Shown: positions 8,564 to 8,643 of the stretch, one piece after another | Numbering within the stretch: position 1 is the stretch's first letter | How the letters are laid out: the number at the start of each line of letters is the position of its first letter | Source of the DNA: Bacteroidota bacterium | Lineage (GTDB): Bacteria > Bacteroidota > Bacteroidia > Bacteroidales > B39-G9 | Assembly: GCA_003648455.1 (NCBI GenBank) | Contig: QMPG01000122.1 | Span: forward strand, 1-8,643 | Length of the DNA: 8,643 bases | Reading direction: 5' to 3' | Notes under the pieces: model-generated | Told to the model about the DNA's origin: nothing | The model's database searches: none | The model's input: the letters and a program-made list of their open reading frames with translations, nothing else | Position numbers and translations under genes: made by a program

Positions 8564-8643
8564 ATGAGAATAGATATTTTAACAGTGCTGCCCGAATTAT
8601 TGGAAAGCCCTTTAAACCACTCAATTATTAACCGAGCCAAAGA
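8564..8643 (+). CDS. trmD: tRNA (guanine37-N1)-methyltransferase TrmD, N-terminal fragment cut by the window edge
   Basis: Only 26 complete codons are inside the window; the gene continues past the right edge. The N-terminus MRIDILTVLPELLESPLN followed by HSIINRAK matches the opening of TrmD from Bacteroidota, which I recall starting MRIDI-[IL]-TV-x-PE and continuing with a Ser-Ile/Leu-x-x-Arg-Ala motif. TrmD is a SPOUT-class enzyme that methylates N1 of G37 next to the anticodon, using S-adenosylmethionine, to prevent +1 frameshifting. The catalytic and knotted SAM-binding parts are outside the window. The start is ATG preceded by an A-rich leader (CAACAATAAAAAAC) without a Shine-Dalgarno sequence. 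It is transcribed away from the DUF349 gene. Confidence 0.85.
   Translation, partial: MRIDILTVLPELLESPLNHSIINRAK

Overview
The window looks like ordinary chromosomal DNA from a member of the Bacteroidota, probably the Bacteroidales. The evidence is the strong AT-richness, the Bacteroidota-type YidC and PyrG sequences, an outer-membrane TonB-dependent receptor with an N-terminal carboxypeptidase-regulatory-like domain, a multi-repeat DUF349 protein of the kind common in that phylum, A/T-rich leaders without Shine-Dalgarno sequences, and a TAnnTTTG-type -7 promoter box. The species cannot be told from this sequence.

Layout, left to right. Positions 1-82 hold no recognisable gene. A near-perfect hairpin at 83-132 is a strong, probably bidirectional terminator. 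Four large genes follow, all on the minus strand, so transcription runs right to left: the DUF349-repeat protein (8201 to 6159), an orphan TonB-dependent receptor (6104 to 3780), CTP synthase pyrG (3685 to 2084) and membrane insertase yidC (2012 to 156). The gaps between them are 54, 94 and 71 bases. After a 362-base, extremely AT-rich divergent intergenic region (8202-8563), the first 26 codons of trmD run off the right edge on the plus strand.

Functionally these are mainly housekeeping genes: pyrimidine nucleotide synthesis (PyrG), inner-membrane protein insertion (YidC), tRNA m1G37 methylation (TrmD) and one outer-membrane transporter of unknown substrate. The DUF349 protein has no established function and is the least understood gene here. 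yidC appears to have its own promoter in the pyrG-yidC gap, and the terminator closes the minus-strand run.

I found no CRISPR array, mobile element, RNA gene, toxin-antitoxin pair or defence system, and all four complete genes look intact. I do not think this window contains a new multi-gene system. The most worthwhile leads are the DUF349 repeat protein, the double-symmetry terminator and the repeat-bearing intergenic region upstream of trmD.
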